Origin: Trichoplax adhaerens
Lineage: Eukaryota; Placozoa; Uniplacotomia; Trichoplacea; Trichoplacidae
Direction of reading: 5' to 3'
Length of the DNA stretch: 64,000 nucleotides
Assembly: GCF_000150275.1 (NCBI RefSeq)
Contig: NW_002060954.1
Location: 682,287-746,286 of the forward strand
Shown: in pieces, positions 63,497-64,000 of the stretch
How positions within the stretch are numbered: position 1 is the first letter of the stretch
Layout of the letters: every line of letters begins with the position of its first letter
The notes under the pieces: model-generated
The model's database searches: none
Told to the model about the DNA's origin: nothing
The model's input: the letters and a program-made list of their open reading frames with translations, nothing else
Position numbers and translations under genes: made by a program

Positions 63497-64000
63497 TACT
63501 TGCAAATACTGTCGATTTTAGGTCGTAGTAATAACCCTCAATTAGATATCCACGAAGCAATATTGCAAGTACACGACAACTGGCAATGAGTTTTCCAACA
63601 CTGGTCCTAACACAAGACTTTGTACCAAACCTTTGCTTTGTGCTTACTGTGCTGCATGTAGTAGATCAACATTACTATGCGTTTGTACCGTACTTTCTGT
63701 ACTGTACTCTAGGACGCAGGTGCGGTTTGCAGGCTGATCTTAATCTTTCTGCAACGAATGTTTCAGCATACTGTACACTGTACAGTAGTACAGTACAGTA
63801 CAGTACAGTACAGTACGCGTACAGTACCGTACAGTACAGAGTCTCTACTGTACAGTGTACAGTACTGTAAACGAAAAGTGTTCCGATTTAGAAATCATTT
63901 TCCAGTTCCAAATCCTCCTTGGAGTCGTGAACATCAGTATTCTACACTCTCAACGTTCAACAGCTGTTTCTCGCCTTTATTACAAACCCTGGTTTTAGAA
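63497..64000. other. 5' flank of MRPS5 and right window edge
   Basis: It contains a TACAG cluster (63760-63870). The last ~125 bp are open in a plus-strand frame to the edge, but too short to decide whether an exon starts here. The 94-codon frame at 63586-63870 is largely the pentamer repeat read as a YSTVQ-type pattern and is not supported as a gene. Confidence 0.45.
63760..63870. repeat. Longest uninterrupted TACAG run, 5' of MRPS5
   Basis: This block includes at least six consecutive CAGTA units (63787-63816), preceded and followed by inverted CTGTA units, so the whole forms nested palindromes. It lies about 265-375 bp upstream of the MRPS5 ATG. Confidence 0.9.

Noticed and set aside
63586-63870. 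94-codon plus-strand frame near the right edge
   Set aside because: The second half is the pentamer repeat read as a YSTVQ-type pattern and the first half has no recognisable motif.
63875-64000. Possible first exon of a next plus-strand gene at the right edge
   Set aside because: Open for only about 40 codons before the window ends, no start codon or family match; cannot be decided from this window.

Overview
This is a eukaryotic, AT-rich (roughly one-third GC by eye), intron-rich nuclear contig. It carries nine recognisable animal-type protein-coding genes or gene parts in 64 kb. GT-AG introns are mostly 50-300 bp, with a few of 0.7-2.9 kb, and splice phases can be checked across most junctions I worked out. 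The orthologues read as metazoan: BCAS3, TANGO2, CPSF2, POLE, RAB4, MLH3, glycogen phosphorylase with the regulatory RKQISV site, and mitochondrial ribosomal protein S5. Low GC, about one gene per 7 kb and vertebrate-like gene content fit an early-branching animal, most likely a placozoan (Trichoplax/Hoilungia type). That taxon call is inference, not proof.

Layout: (1) <1-7583, minus, BCAS3, with its 3' end beyond the left edge. (2) 8544-10598, plus, TANGO2, head-to-head with BCAS3. (3) 11642-18232, minus, CPSF2. One CPSF2 intron holds an unexplained 172-codon stop-free plus-strand frame (12544-13059). (4) 20034-35347, minus, POLE, the catalytic subunit of DNA polymerase epsilon, complete from start to stop. 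(5) 35348-37971, a repeat-rich intergenic region with a ~300 bp tandem duplication that contains telomere-like heptads. (6) 37972-39792, plus, an intronless 606-residue protein I cannot assign. (7) 41733-44539, minus, RAB4. (8) 47257-51481, plus, MLH3, divergent from RAB4. (9) 52273-58694, minus, glycogen phosphorylase. (10) 60987-63496, minus, MRPS5.

The genes are unrelated housekeeping functions (3' end processing, DNA replication, mismatch repair/meiotic recombination, endosomal recycling, glycogen breakdown, mitochondrial translation). This is ordinary animal gene order, not an operon or gene cluster.

The most distinctive non-coding signal is a family of pentanucleotide (TACAG/CTGTA)n blocks. 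They switch orientation repeatedly and so form perfect palindromes such as TACTGTACAGTA. Dense clusters lie in the intergenic space upstream of the 5' ends of most genes here (BCAS3/TANGO2, CPSF2, POLE, RAB4, PYG, MRPS5 and, more weakly, the 606-residue gene) and are nearly absent from exons. Local tandem duplications sit in or beside these blocks. In one duplicated pair the copies differ by exactly two pentamer units, which suggests the blocks are mutationally active. No rRNA, tRNA, CRISPR array or intact transposon was recognised.
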